From positions 1 to 33,531 of the forward strand of contig JAFXNX010000217.1 in the NCBI GenBank assembly GCA_017529175.1: DNA of 33,531 bases, given 5' to 3'. The notes below the pieces were generated by a model, which was not told the origin of the DNA, did no database searches, and saw only the letters and a list, made by a program, of their open reading frames with translations. Shown here one piece after another: positions 8,048-16,353 of the stretch (position 1 is its first letter; each line of letters starts with the position of its first letter). This DNA comes from Clostridia bacterium. GTDB taxonomy: Bacteria > Bacillota_A > Clostridia > Oscillospirales > CAG-272. A program made the position numbers and the translations under genes.

Positions 8048-8062
8048 GTCTGCTCAAGCGGA

Positions 8063-8365
8063 TCAGATCTTCAGCGGGCTGCCGCAGAATTCGCAAAAGT
8101 TGCCGGCACCCGCCGCCGCGCCGCAGTTCGAACAGAACTTCGGCCTTTTCTGCGCCGCAGGTTCGGTTTTTCCGAGAATTCTTGCTGCGTCGTCAAGTAA
8201 TTTCTGCCTTTTAGCTTCGTCTTCAGCTATCGCCTTTTTCGCTCTCTCCTCAGCCGCGGCGCGCTCCTCGGGCGTCATCTTGGAAAGGGTCTCCTCAAGG
8301 TCTCTTTTCGCTTTTTCGATCAGCTTTTCCATTTCCTCGCGGCTTATTTCCATATTGTTTTCCAT
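8063..8365 (-). CDS. Small protein with coiled coil and C-terminal zinc ribbon
   Basis: A 100-residue protein. Residues 5-70 are charged and strongly helical ([19 protein letters not shown] and similar), probably a coiled coil. The last 25 residues hold [18 protein letters not shown], a CxxC-x(10)-CxxC zinc ribbon. This layout is common in small clostridial proteins of unknown function. ATG at 8365 has an AAAGGT ribosome site; an internal Met at residue 5 is an alternative. It is followed by an intrinsic terminator. Confidence 0.78.
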   Translation of the reverse strand: MENNMEISREEMEKLIEKAKRDLEETLSKMTPEERAAAEERAKKAIAEDEAKRQKLLDDAARILGKTEPAAQKRPKFCSNCGAAAGAGNFCEFCGSPLKI

Positions 8366-8403
8366 ACCTTTTCTCCTCTTTTATTTATTTTGAATGATCT
8401 GTT

Positions 8404-8949
8404 TTACAGTTTCAGCAGCATATAAACAAGTTCCTGATATCCGCTGACGCGGGATTTGAATCCCGCAGGGTTACGTCCGAACTCTTCAAAGCCGAAGCTT
8501 CTGTAAAGCGCCAGCGCCCTTTCGTTTTCGGCAACGGCGTTCAGCTCAAGCTGGCTGTACCCGGCTTTCTTTGCGCATTCGATACACGAGCTCGTCAGCG
8601 CCTTTCCGAGTCCGAGTCCCCAGTAATCCTTCAGGATGCTTATGCCGAACTCAGCTCTGTGCTTCACCTTATATTTTTTCCCGACCGCCTCGATCCCGGC
8701 AGTACCCACAACTACGCCGTCAACAATTGCGATCAGTTCGATCTCGTTTTCACTGTTTGTTTTCTCTTCAAGAAAGCGCGCTTCCCCTTCCGCATCATAA
8801 CTGTTTTCGTCGGGATATGTAAGCAGGTAGTCAGTCTCTGCGTGAGCAGCATTGAAAACTTCAAATACCGCTTCTCCGTCCTGCGCGTCGCTGTTACGGA
8901 TCAGCGCCTCTCTTCCGTCTTTTAATTTGACAGTTTTGTTGTATTTCAT
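8404..8949 (-). CDS. GNAT family N-acetyltransferase
   Basis: A 181-residue protein. AEFGISILKDYWGLGLGKAL provides the acetyl-CoA loop (WGLGLG), and LELNAVAENERALALYRSFGF the second GNAT signature. The N-terminal KLKDGREALIRNSDAQDG resembles GNATs annotated with broad amine specificity. ATG at 8949 has no ribosome site of its own. A stop lies in frame just upstream, and a mini-ORF of eight codons with GGAGG ends one base before it, so translation may depend on re-initiation. First gene of the GNAT run in transcription order. Confidence 0.88.
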   Translation of the reverse strand: MKYNKTVKLKDGREALIRNSDAQDGEAVFEVFNAAHAETDYLLTYPDENSYDAEGEARFLEEKTNSENEIELIAIVDGVVVGTAGIEAVGKKYKVKHRAEFGISILKDYWGLGLGKALTSSCIECAKKAGYSQLELNAVAENERALALYRSFGFEEFGRNPAGFKSRVSGYQELVYMLLKL

Positions 8950-8950
8950 A

Positions 8951-8977
8951 TCAATTCATTGATTGTAAAGCAACCAT
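8951..8977 (-). CDS. Possible 8-codon leader mini-ORF before the GNAT gene
   Basis: On the minus strand GGAGGT is followed directly by ATG and a frame MVALQSMN-stop. Its TGA is one base from the ATG of the GNAT at 8404-8949, which itself lacks a ribosome site. The spacing between GGAGG and this ATG is tight (one base), which argues against efficient use. It could provide translational coupling or be chance. Confidence 0.3.
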   Translation of the reverse strand: MVALQSMN

Positions 8978-9005
8978 ACCTCCGTTATATCTTTCTTACT
9001 TGCGT

Positions 9006-9028
9006 GTTGTTTGCAATTTACAAACAAC
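9006..9028. promoter_or_regulatory. Palindrome in the GNAT upstream region
   Basis: GTTGTTTG and CAAACAAC form perfect 8-base arms around a 7-base AT-rich centre. Nearby (about 9041-9110) GTTTAC occurs twice and its complement GTAAAC once. The palindrome lies about 60 bases before the GNAT start at 8949 and about 100 bases after rlmD, in a position suited to a repressor operator. No U-run follows either side, so it is not a standard terminator. The rest of the 178-base gap shows nothing I can identify. Confidence 0.4.
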
Positions 9029-9127
9029 TCATTGTGACTTGTTTACGTTTTACGTTGCCATGTAAACCTTAGTATCATCCGTATCAACCGTGGCGTATCC
9101 CCCTCTGTTTACGCGATAGCGTGCGAA

Positions 9128-10270
9128 TCATTTTCGAGACAATCTGATGACGGTCTCGATATGATTCGTATGCGGAAACATATCGAAGGGAATAATTCTA
9201 TCGACGTGATACTTTCCGCGGAGAAAAGACAGATCGCGTGCGAGAGTTTCGGGATTGCAGGATACATAAACTATCCTTTTCGGCGCGAGAGTCAAAAGCT
9301 TCGCCAAAAATCCTTTGCTGCAGCCTGCTCGCGGCGGGTCGGCGATAACGACGTCGAAGCGACGTCCTTTCTGCATTTCACTTTTTATGTATCTTTCCGT
9401 ATCGGAAACGTGGAACCTGACGTTGCGGGCGCGCGAGAGCGCGGCGTTCTGTATCCCGTCTTCCACCGCGGCGCTGTTCGACTCGACGCACACGACCTCG
9501 CGGGCGGCTCTTGAGGCGATGATGCCTATCGTCCCGATGCCGGAATACGCGTCGAGCACCCTCTCCGTTCCGGTAAGAGATGCAAGATCTATCGCCGCTT
9601 TATAAAGATTTTCCGTCTGCGCGGGGTTTATCTGATAAAACGATCTCGATGAAATTCTGAAATTACACCCGCAGAGTGTGTCGGTAATGTATCCGTCGCC
9701 GTAAAGCACGCGTTCCTTGTCCGTCAGCCACAGAGGAGTTTCCGTGTCGTTCACGTTATGTATTACCGTCGTTATATGCGGGAAACGCTCCGTCAGGAGC
9801 GAAACAAACAGTTTTTCCTTCGGAAAGATCGGCGTCGCGCCGACAAGCACGACCATTATCTCACCCGTTGCAAACGCCTGCCTGATCAGAACGTGGCGAA
9901 GAAAACCGCGTCCCGTTATGGCGTCGTACGCGTGGAGCTTCAGCTCGTCCATCAAATGTCTTATGCCGGAGAAGATCTCCCTTGCCGCGGGAGTCTCGAC
10001 AGGACACCCTTCGCATTTTATGACTTTCCCGCTCGACGACTGATAAATGCCGTAGTTCACTCTGCCGTTCTGCCCGAAATAGACTGCCTGCGCTTTGTTG
10101 CGGTATGCGTCGGTGCGCGGCGAGGGAACTATCTCCTCGACGTGAGAAAACCTTCCGAGGAGCTTTATCGCGCGGCTCATTTTATACGAGAGCTGTTCCT
10201 CGTAAGTCATGTTGCGCAGCTGGCACGCGCCGCATTTTTTGAAATATCTGCAGTTGTCGCCTGCTCTCAC
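9128..10270 (-). CDS. rlmD: 23S rRNA (uracil-C5)-methyltransferase, RlmD/RumA family
   Basis: A 380-residue S-adenosylmethionine enzyme that methylates a uracil of 23S rRNA at C5. The N-terminus has the iron-sulphur cysteines C7-x5-C13-x2-C16, with the fourth in CEGCP (C86 or C89). The catalytic domain shows VLDAYSGIGTIGIIASR for SAM binding, DPPRAGCSK, and the nucleophile in YVSCNPETLARD (C338). It lacks the TRAM RNA-binding domain found at the start of many relatives, as its Fe-S motif begins at residue 7. The start is GTG at 10270, behind a strong AAGGAGGAGC site. Which uridine is modified (747, 1939 or both) cannot be told. Confidence 0.92.
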   Translation of the reverse strand: MRAGDNCRYFKKCGACQLRNMTYEEQLSYKMSRAIKLLGRFSHVEEIVPSPRTDAYRNKAQAVYFGQNGRVNYGIYQSSSGKVIKCEGCPVETPAAREIFSGIRHLMDELKLHAYDAITGRGFLRHVLIRQAFATGEIMVVLVGATPIFPKEKLFVSLLTERFPHITTVIHNVNDTETPLWLTDKERVLYGDGYITDTLCGCNFRISSRSFYQINPAQTENLYKAAIDLASLTGTERVLDAYSGIGTIGIIASRAAREVVCVESNSAAVEDGIQNAALSRARNVRFHVSDTERYIKSEMQKGRRFDVVIADPPRAGCSKGFLAKLLTLAPKRIVYVSCNPETLARDLSFLRGKYHVDRIIPFDMFPHTNHIETVIRLSRK

Positions 10271-10363
10271 GATGCTCCTCCTTTCTCTTTTATCAGTCTT
10301 TGCGAATACTTGACGTCACGACGCGCGAAAATGCTGTTTTGACAATTGCGCCGGTCGCGCCTA

Positions 10364-11431
10364 TTATTTCATATACAATATGTATTTCCCGACTTTCGGT
10401 ATCAGTCGGATAACGAATGCCGCGATCAGCCCGGCTCCGCAAGCGACCGCCCAGAGGATCAGGACCTGCGCGGGTCTTATCACCGGTATGTTTTTGATGC
10501 GGTTCAGCACTACCTTGATCACTATCATGTGCAAAAGATAGAGCGGGAAAGAATACGCTGAAACAAATTTTACGACCTTGTACCCCTTGATCTCTTTCAG
10601 TCTCGAAGCGAGTTCAAACGACCCGACGGCAGTACCCAGAAGAAGTAAGTTGTCATACCACATGTTATATGCGACGCCCTTGGAATAAGACCATATCTGA
10701 ATATAGACCGAAAGGAATAGGCAGATCAGCGTAAAGACCGATACGATCACCGTCTTTATCCGTTTGAAAACTCCTTTCTGCACCAGATAGCCGTAAATTA
10801 TGTAAAGTCCGTATGTGCCTCCGCTGAATCCTGCGGAAAGCTGAGAATATATCGTCAGATCCTTTGAATACACGTTGTGGATTATACCGTAGAACGATAC
10901 TCCGAAGAAGTATGCCGTAAAGATCACAAGCGGAAATACGAGCATTTTGCCGTTCAACTTTTTCAGAGCGATCGAAACGAACGGGATAAGTATGTACATT
11001 CCGAGTATCATCGGCATATACCACACGTGAGCAATGCTCGTCCCGTGTACTAACAGCATATCCGCGACGACCTGAGGGAAAGGTATTTCCATTTTAAGAT
11101 AGAAGATGTTGAAAAGCTCGTAGATCGCTATCCATACCAGCGTACAAATAAGCAGATGGAGCCAGTTCTTCTTCCAGAATCTTTTTGTGCGTTCCTCGTC
11201 GTAGTCCTTGTTCAGAAGCAAACTGCCCGAGACCATCAGAAACAGCGGAACACCGAGTCTGCCGAGCGTAAATGAAATAAATCCGAACAGTTCAGACCGG
11301 GTCGTAAGAGAACTCACACCTTCGAGGTTGAACGGGTAGATGAGTTCGACTGAATGACATAGAACGACAAACAATATCGCCGCCGCTCTCACAAGATCGA
11401 CCCATTTTACTCTTTTATCATCAGTAACCAT
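10364..11431 (-). CDS. Membrane acyltransferase, acyltransferase-3 family
   Basis: A 355-residue protein with about ten membrane helices. The N-terminus KRVKWVDLVRAAAILFVVLCHSVE is split over the family's hallmark D-x(2)-R-x-x-A and the helix ending in H; the LGRLGVPLFLMVSGSLLL segment is also typical. Such proteins O-acylate cell-surface sugars, teichoic acids or peptidoglycan, using cytoplasmic acyl donors. No sugar or peptidoglycan partner lies next to it, so the substrate is unknown. ATG at 11431 follows GAAAGGA. The gene sits between a Dabb protein and rlmD. Confidence 0.88.
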   Translation of the reverse strand: MVTDDKRVKWVDLVRAAAILFVVLCHSVELIYPFNLEGVSSLTTRSELFGFISFTLGRLGVPLFLMVSGSLLLNKDYDEERTKRFWKKNWLHLLICTLVWIAIYELFNIFYLKMEIPFPQVVADMLLVHGTSIAHVWYMPMILGMYILIPFVSIALKKLNGKMLVFPLVIFTAYFFGVSFYGIIHNVYSKDLTIYSQLSAGFSGGTYGLYIIYGYLVQKGVFKRIKTVIVSVFTLICLFLSVYIQIWSYSKGVAYNMWYDNLLLLGTAVGSFELASRLKEIKGYKVVKFVSAYSFPLYLLHMIVIKVVLNRIKNIPVIRPAQVLILWAVACGAGLIAAFVIRLIPKVGKYILYMK

Positions 11432-11493
11432 TTGTATATCCTTTCAAATCCCAAACAAGGGAGAGTCATAGGGTTCGTCACTTGCCTCCGGTA

Positions 11494-11811
11494 TCAGGAA
11501 ATAGCGCCGTCCTGCCGTTCTTCGAGATCAAAGCTGAGCTTCGACGCGGCAAACGGCTTTATATATTTCTCCGCTATCGCGGTATGAGCGGGGTGCGCCT
11601 TGTACTCATCAAGCGCCTGCGGACTGTCGAACGTACATTCGATCATAACGTCCGCGCTTGACGACTCAAGCGGCAGGATCCGGACCTCCGCCGAGCGCAA
11701 GCCGTCCACCGCGCCGCAAAGCGCTTCCGTATCATGCTTCAGTCCGTCAAGTATCCCGCAGATGTCCTGCGCGTCTGAACGAAACTTTATAAGAAGTACG
11801 TGTCTTATCAC
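11494..11811 (-). CDS. Dabb (stress-responsive A/B barrel) domain protein
   Basis: A 105-residue protein beginning MIRHVLLIKFR, the classic Dabb opening, with VMIECTFDSPQALDEYKAHP and HTAIAEKYIKPF. The family forms small dimeric ferredoxin-like barrels; members include stress proteins and some cyclases, but most have no assigned reaction. The start is GTG at 11811, with GAGGCGG directly upstream. It begins eight bases after the RNase J stop and is probably co-transcribed with it. Confidence 0.88.
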   Translation of the reverse strand: MIRHVLLIKFRSDAQDICGILDGLKHDTEALCGAVDGLRSAEVRILPLESSSADVMIECTFDSPQALDEYKAHPAHTAIAEKYIKPFAASKLSFDLEERQDGAIS

Positions 11812-11818
11812 ATCCGCC

Positions 11819-13489
11819 TCACACGTTCATGATGATCGGGATGACCATCGGTTTTCTCTTCGTCTTGTTGTAAATGTATTTCGTGAGCACATCCTTGAGA
11901 CTTGCCTTCATTTGATTCAACTCCGTCGCGCCGGACTCGAGCGAATCGGCGATGACGTTACCCGCGATCCTTGTGACTTCTTCCATAAGCTCTTCTGACT
12001 CTCTGACGTAGACGAACCCGCGCGAGATTATGTTCGGACCGGAAACGATCTCGCCCATCGTATCATCGACCGTCGCGGCGACGATTATAAGTCCGTCCTG
12101 CGACAGATGACGGCGGTCGCGAAGGACGATGTTTCCGACGTCGCCTACCCCGTATCCGTCGACGAGAACGTGTCCGCTCGGAACTGTCCCCGCTCTCTTG
12201 CACTTCTTGTCGTGACCTATCTCAATAACGTCGCCGATATTCAGAACGAATATGCTGTCGGGCTTCATACCCATGAACTCTGCGAGCTCCTTGTGCTGCA
12301 TCAGGTGTCTGTATTCGCCGTGGATCGGTACGAAATATTTCGGTTTCACGAGCGCGTGCATGAGTTTCAGCTCCTCCTGGCAGGCGTGCCCCGAAACGTG
12401 TACTTCCGCTTCGTCGTGGTATACGTTGACGCCGCGCTTATACATCTCGTTGATTATCCTGCCGACGAGAAGCTCGTTGCCGGGTATCGCGTGAGAAGAA
12501 AGAACGACAAGGTCGCCCGACGTCAGCTCTACCATACTGTGTTCGGAAAACGCCATTCTGTAGAGCGCCGACATGGGCTCGCCCTGTGAGCCGGTAGTTA
12601 TTATCGTCAGATGATCCGCGGGGTATCTTCCGATTTCCGATATGTCGATCAGAGTGTCGGCGGGCACGTTCATATAGCCGAGGCGCACCGCGGCGCCTAC
12701 GACGTTGGTCATGCTCCGTCCGGTGATCGCAACTTTTCTGCCGTACCTTACGCTGACGTCAATTATCTGCTGAACTCTGTGAACGTTCGACGAGAACGTG
12801 GCGACGATGACGCGCTTGTCCGTGTTGGATCTGAATATCTGGTCGAGCGACGAGCCGACGCGGCGCTCGGAAGGAGTAAAACCCGTTCTCTCGACGTTCG
12901 TCGATTCGCAAAGCATAAGAACTACTCCGTTCCTGCCGTATTCGCCTATTCGCGTGACGTCCATCATCTCGCCGTCGATAGGGGAGACGTCGAGCTTGAA
13001 GTCTCCCGTGTGGAGAACGACTCCGACGGGAGTCTTCACCGCTATGCAGCAGGCGTCCGGGATCGAGTGATTGACTCTTATGAATTCCGCCGAAAAGACT
13101 CCGAACTTTACGCGGCTTCCCGGCGTTACCGTGATAAGGTTCGCCGTGCTGTCGAGCTTATGCTCCGCGAGCTTGTTCTCAAGGATGCCGAGAGTCAGGG
13201 GAGTGCCGTATATCGGCGGATTTATGCTTCTGAGAACGTACGGTATCGCGCCTATGTGGTCCTCGTGGCCGTGCGTCAGAAGGATGCCCCTTATCTTCTC
13301 GCTGTTTTTTTCAAGATATGTGATGTCCGGTATAACAAGGTCGATGCCGAGCATGTCCTCGTCCGGAAACGCAAGTCCGCAGTCGATAACGATGATATCG
13401 TCTTCGTACTCGAGGACCGTAAGATTCTTTCCGATCTCGCAAAGTCCGCCGAGCAGCATTACTTTAAGTTTTGATTTGTTTCTTGCCAT
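11819..13489 (-). CDS. rnj: Ribonuclease J
   Basis: A 556-residue metallo-beta-lactamase/beta-CASP nuclease that processes and degrades mRNA and matures rRNA in Firmicutes, with 5'-3' exonuclease and endonuclease activity. The zinc motif HGHEDH lies at about residues 73-78, followed by further conserved His and Asp (HTGDFKLD). TGSQGEPMSAL and VHVSGHACQEELKLM mark the beta-CASP region, and the C-terminal domain is complete, so the length is normal. ATG at 13489 follows AGAGGTAATA. Only one copy lies in this window; whether it is J1 or J2 is not decidable. Confidence 0.96.
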   Translation of the reverse strand: MARNKSKLKVMLLGGLCEIGKNLTVLEYEDDIIVIDCGLAFPDEDMLGIDLVIPDITYLEKNSEKIRGILLTHGHEDHIGAIPYVLRSINPPIYGTPLTLGILENKLAEHKLDSTANLITVTPGSRVKFGVFSAEFIRVNHSIPDACCIAVKTPVGVVLHTGDFKLDVSPIDGEMMDVTRIGEYGRNGVVLMLCESTNVERTGFTPSERRVGSSLDQIFRSNTDKRVIVATFSSNVHRVQQIIDVSVRYGRKVAITGRSMTNVVGAAVRLGYMNVPADTLIDISEIGRYPADHLTIITTGSQGEPMSALYRMAFSEHSMVELTSGDLVVLSSHAIPGNELLVGRIINEMYKRGVNVYHDEAEVHVSGHACQEELKLMHALVKPKYFVPIHGEYRHLMQHKELAEFMGMKPDSIFVLNIGDVIEIGHDKKCKRAGTVPSGHVLVDGYGVGDVGNIVLRDRRHLSQDGLIIVAATVDDTMGEIVSGPNIISRGFVYVRESEELMEEVTRIAGNVIADSLESGATELNQMKASLKDVLTKYIYNKTKRKPMVIPIIMNV

Positions 13490-13575
13490 TATTACCTCTG
13501 TATATCAATGATTAATTTCAAATACGTTTGCACAACGCGCCGCGCCGTGCGTTTTGTTATATGTAACCCGCCGCA

Positions 13576-13857
13576 TCACGGCAGGCAGATGAGAAACAGC
13601 AGCGTCGCGGCGATCACGCCGGAGATCAGCCCGACGGCGTAAGTCACGGCGCTCTTTAAGGGCGCGCCGCGTCGTCTTTTCTGCGCGAAAGACGCGCCGA
13701 CGCTCTCTCCCGCTATACGAAGCGCTTCGCTTATCATATCCCCTTCCGGGACGTACGTCTCTTCCGCTCCGGGTTTCAGAACGAAATACGCCTCTTCAAA
13801 ATAACTGCTTCCCGTATCTTTGATGTGAATAGTCTTTTTCTGACACCCTTTTACCAT
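13576..13857 (-). CDS. Small tail-anchored protein of unknown function
   Basis: About 93 residues. The N-terminal part has TIHIKDTGSSYFEEAYFVLK, a small motif I associate with uncharacterised clostridial proteins, then an Arg/Lys stretch (QKRRRGAPLK) and one C-terminal membrane helix (AVTYAVGLISGVIAATLLFL). This predicts a cytoplasmic domain tail-anchored in the membrane. ATG at 13857 is chosen because GGAGGG lies four bases upstream. It lies between ddl and RNase J on the same strand. No function can be proposed. Confidence 0.75.
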   Translation of the reverse strand: MVKGCQKKTIHIKDTGSSYFEEAYFVLKPGAEETYVPEGDMISEALRIAGESVGASFAQKRRRGAPLKSAVTYAVGLISGVIAATLLFLICLP

Positions 13858-13882
13858 TTCACCCTCCGGCAAATACGTATTA

Positions 13883-13904
13883 GGAACGCGGCGCGCCGCA
13901 TTCC
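13883..13904. promoter_or_regulatory. GC-rich palindrome between ddl and the tail-anchored protein
   Basis: GGAACGCGGC and GCCGCATTCC form ten-base arms around a two-base centre, with one mismatched pair. It lies 26 bases upstream of the ATG at 13857 and after the ddl stop. There is no T-run, so it may be an operator or a leader hairpin rather than a terminator. Confidence 0.35.
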
Positions 13905-13960
13905 GCTAATAGTATAAACCGCCGCGGGCGGGATTTATTCGGGATATTTGCCTGTATATC

Positions 13961-15031
13961 CTATTTTTTCAGCGCCGACCTGATAAGAGACGTGATTACC
14001 TCGGAATAAGTCATTCCGGAAGCAGCGAACAGTTTAGGATACATACTTATCGGCGTAAATCCCGGGATCGTGTTTATCTCATTGAATACGACTTCTTTGT
14101 CGTCGGTGACGAAGAAATCGACGCGAGAGAGCGTTCTGCATCCGAGCGCCTCAAAAATGCGTACGGCGCAGTCTCTCACTTTCTTCGCGCACTCACCGTC
14201 TATGCGAGCGGGTATGTAATATGACGCGGTATCGTTCTGATACTTCGTGTCGTAGTCGTAAAACTCGAATCCGGGGTCTATCTCTCCGGGGACAGACGCC
14301 GTGACGTTCCACTCGCTCTCCATTACGGCAACTTCCACCTCGCGACCGCGAATATACTCTTCCACGAGCACTTTCGCATCTTCCGCGAACGCCGCGGTGA
14401 GCGCCGCGTCAAGCGCGTGCTGCTCTTTGACCTTTGTTACGCCGACTGACGAGCCCGCCCTTGCGGGTTTTACGAACACGGGATAACCGAGAGCGGCGAC
14501 GCGCCCTCTCGCGCCGGCAGGGTCCGTTTCGTACTCTCTTTTCGTAAGGATGACGGCTTTTGCCTGACGGATATCGCCAAGTCTTTCGACGACGCTCTTT
14601 GTGAACGCTTTATCCATGCAGACGCCGCTCGACGTATGGTCCGGTCCGACAAACGGTATCCCCGCGACTTCAAAAAGCCCCTGCACCGTTCCGTCCTCGC
14701 CGTTCGCGCCGTGAAGCACGGGAAATACGACGTCGATTGCAAACCTGTTCTTTACCGCGCCGTCTTTTGAGAACACGACGAAGTTTTCGGATCCGGGCGC
14801 CGGGTCTATTGCGACAGGCACGATCCTTTCCTCATCCGACGACCATGTGCCGTCCTTTATCTTTTCGGCGTCTCCGTCGTAAAGATACCATTTTCCGTCC
14901 TTCGTTATCCCGATCGTCACAACGTCGAACAGATCTCTGTCAACGTTATTTATCACTCCGTAAGCGGAGGAAAGCGAGACTTCGTGCTCAGACGACCTTC
15001 CCCCGAATAATATGCAAAGTTTTGTTTTCAT
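13961..15031 (-). CDS. ddl: D-alanine--D-alanine ligase
   Basis: A 356-residue ATP-grasp ligase that joins two D-alanines for the peptidoglycan stem peptide. It shows the N-terminal LFGGRSSEHEVSLSSA, PVLHGANGEDGTVQGLFE, the ATP-binding FVKPARAGSSVGV, and the C-terminal metal-binding VFNEINTIPGFT. The omega-loop reads FYDYDTKYQ with the Tyr/Lys of D-Ala-D-Ala enzymes and no His as in D-lactate ligases, so this looks like the ordinary vancomycin-sensitive type. ATG at 15031 follows GGAG, four bases after the stop of the zinc-ribbon gene. Confidence 0.96.
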   Translation of the reverse strand: MKTKLCILFGGRSSEHEVSLSSAYGVINNVDRDLFDVVTIGITKDGKWYLYDGDAEKIKDGTWSSDEERIVPVAIDPAPGSENFVVFSKDGAVKNRFAIDVVFPVLHGANGEDGTVQGLFEVAGIPFVGPDHTSSGVCMDKAFTKSVVERLGDIRQAKAVILTKREYETDPAGARGRVAALGYPVFVKPARAGSSVGVTKVKEQHALDAALTAAFAEDAKVLVEEYIRGREVEVAVMESEWNVTASVPGEIDPGFEFYDYDTKYQNDTASYYIPARIDGECAKKVRDCAVRIFEALGCRTLSRVDFFVTDDKEVVFNEINTIPGFTPISMYPKLFAASGMTYSEVITSLIRSALKK

Positions 15032-15034
15032 AAT

Positions 15035-15490
15035 TCAATCTCCATTCCTGTCGTCCCCGACGCCGGTATACGCGCTGACGTATTCTTCCGCGCTGAAATC
15101 GGTGCCGGTATAATCGGGGTCCTCCGTTGCAAAATACTCGGCGTCCTCCCGCGGCGCGATACCGTTTCCCTTACAGTAAGGGCACACCTCTTCGTCCCTG
15201 TCGTAATACGCGTGACATTCGGGGCACTTTTTCTGCGGCAGCGCGGTCTCCCTCTCTTCTTCGTCGTCTTCGTCGCCGAGCAGGCGAACGGTCTCTTCAA
15301 GCAGATCGACTCTCGACACGAGAGACGATATTACGAAGAGCGACGCTGTAAAAGCGAGGGCGAATACCGCCGCGAGAACGTACGCAAGAGTGTCCTTTTC
15401 TCCATTCACCGCGCGCATCACGCAATAATATACCGTAACGGCGCATCCGATAGAACACGCGCCTTTAAGTATCAGCATCAAACGTTTCAT
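15035..15490 (-). CDS. Membrane protein with zinc ribbon, unknown function
   Basis: A 151-residue protein. Two membrane helices (about 5-26 and 36-57) are followed by a short coiled coil (SRVDLLEETVRLLGDEDDEEE) and a zinc ribbon CPECHAYYDRDEEVCPYC (about 89-106), then an acidic, Tyr-rich tail. This layout is common for uncharacterised clostridial membrane proteins. It lies between prmC and ddl with the ddl start only four bases away, so it is probably part of the same transcript. No function can be assigned. Confidence 0.8.
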   Translation of the reverse strand: MKRLMLILKGACSIGCAVTVYYCVMRAVNGEKDTLAYVLAAVFALAFTASLFVISSLVSRVDLLEETVRLLGDEDDEEERETALPQKKCPECHAYYDRDEEVCPYCKGNGIAPREDAEYFATEDPDYTGTDFSAEEYVSAYTGVGDDRNGD

Positions 15491-15543
15491 AAAGCATACC
15501 GAAAGACGGGCGGGCGCCGCGTCTTTTTACCATCCTATGCAGT

Positions 15544-16353
15544 TTATTTCTTTTTGCATACGGCAACTCTGTCGTTGCCGGAATAGTCTTTGATTATTTC
15601 GCAGTAAAAACCGTTTTGCGACGCGATATCGCAAACGCTTTCCGTCTGACGCGCTCCGATCTCGAGCGCGATACATCCGCCGTCTTCAAGAGCTGCGCCG
15701 AACGCGCCGAGTATCCGTCTGTAAAACGCAAGCCCGTCGCCTCCGTCCGTCAGCGCCGCCTTCGGCTCAAAATACAGTTCTTTTTCAAGAGCGCCGTATT
15801 CTTTTTCCGAAACATACGGAGGGTTTGATATGATCGCGTCGTACCGTTTTTCGGGAAAGTCCGTCAGAACGTCCGTTTCAAAGAAGCGAACTCTGTCCGC
15901 GACTTCCGCGCGTCGCGCGTTCCTCTTTGCGACGCCAATCGCGGCTGAGGAAATATCCACGGCGTCGAACGTGACGTCTTCCCTTGCCGCGGCGACGGAT
16001 ATCGCGATACATCCGCTCCCGGTACAAAGGTCGAGCGCCGACGCTTCGTGCGGCAGATTATTAATCGCCCACTCGACGAGTATCTCCGTGTCCTGCCTCG
16101 GTATCAGCACGTCTGGCGTCACTTCATATTCTTCGTTCATGAAGCACCATTTGCCGAGAATGTACTGTATCGGTTCGCCCGAGGCGCGGCGCGTTATTGC
16201 CGCGTCAAGCTCCGCGGATGAAAGATCCCCTTCAAAAAACGGATATACCGTCTTACTCACGCCGCAAAAATGCTCCGCCAAAAGTCTTGCTTCAAGCTTT
16301 GCGTCGCTGACGCCGAGCGCGTCAAGACGCCGCTCAAGTTCGCGAGTCGTCAA
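15544..16353 (-). CDS. prmC: Peptide chain release factor N5-glutamine methyltransferase
   Basis: A 269-residue SAM enzyme that methylates the glutamine of the GGQ motif in release factors. The N-terminal helical domain includes RRASGEPIQYILGKW and the family motif VLIPRQDTEILVEWA. SAM is bound at ALDLCTGSGCIAIS, and the catalytic NPPY lies at about 177-180. The start is a TTG at 16353 overlapping the TGA of the upstream DUF1385 gene (TTGA), with GGAGAGAG before it, so translation is coupled. In many Firmicutes DUF1385-prmC is followed by prfA; here a zinc-ribbon gene follows instead. Confidence 0.95.
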   Translation of the reverse strand: MTTRELERRLDALGVSDAKLEARLLAEHFCGVSKTVYPFFEGDLSSAELDAAITRRASGEPIQYILGKWCFMNEEYEVTPDVLIPRQDTEILVEWAINNLPHEASALDLCTGSGCIAISVAAAREDVTFDAVDISSAAIGVAKRNARRAEVADRVRFFETDVLTDFPEKRYDAIISNPPYVSEKEYGALEKELYFEPKAALTDGGDGLAFYRRILGAFGAALEDGGCIALEIGARQTESVCDIASQNGFYCEIIKDYSGNDRVAVCKKK

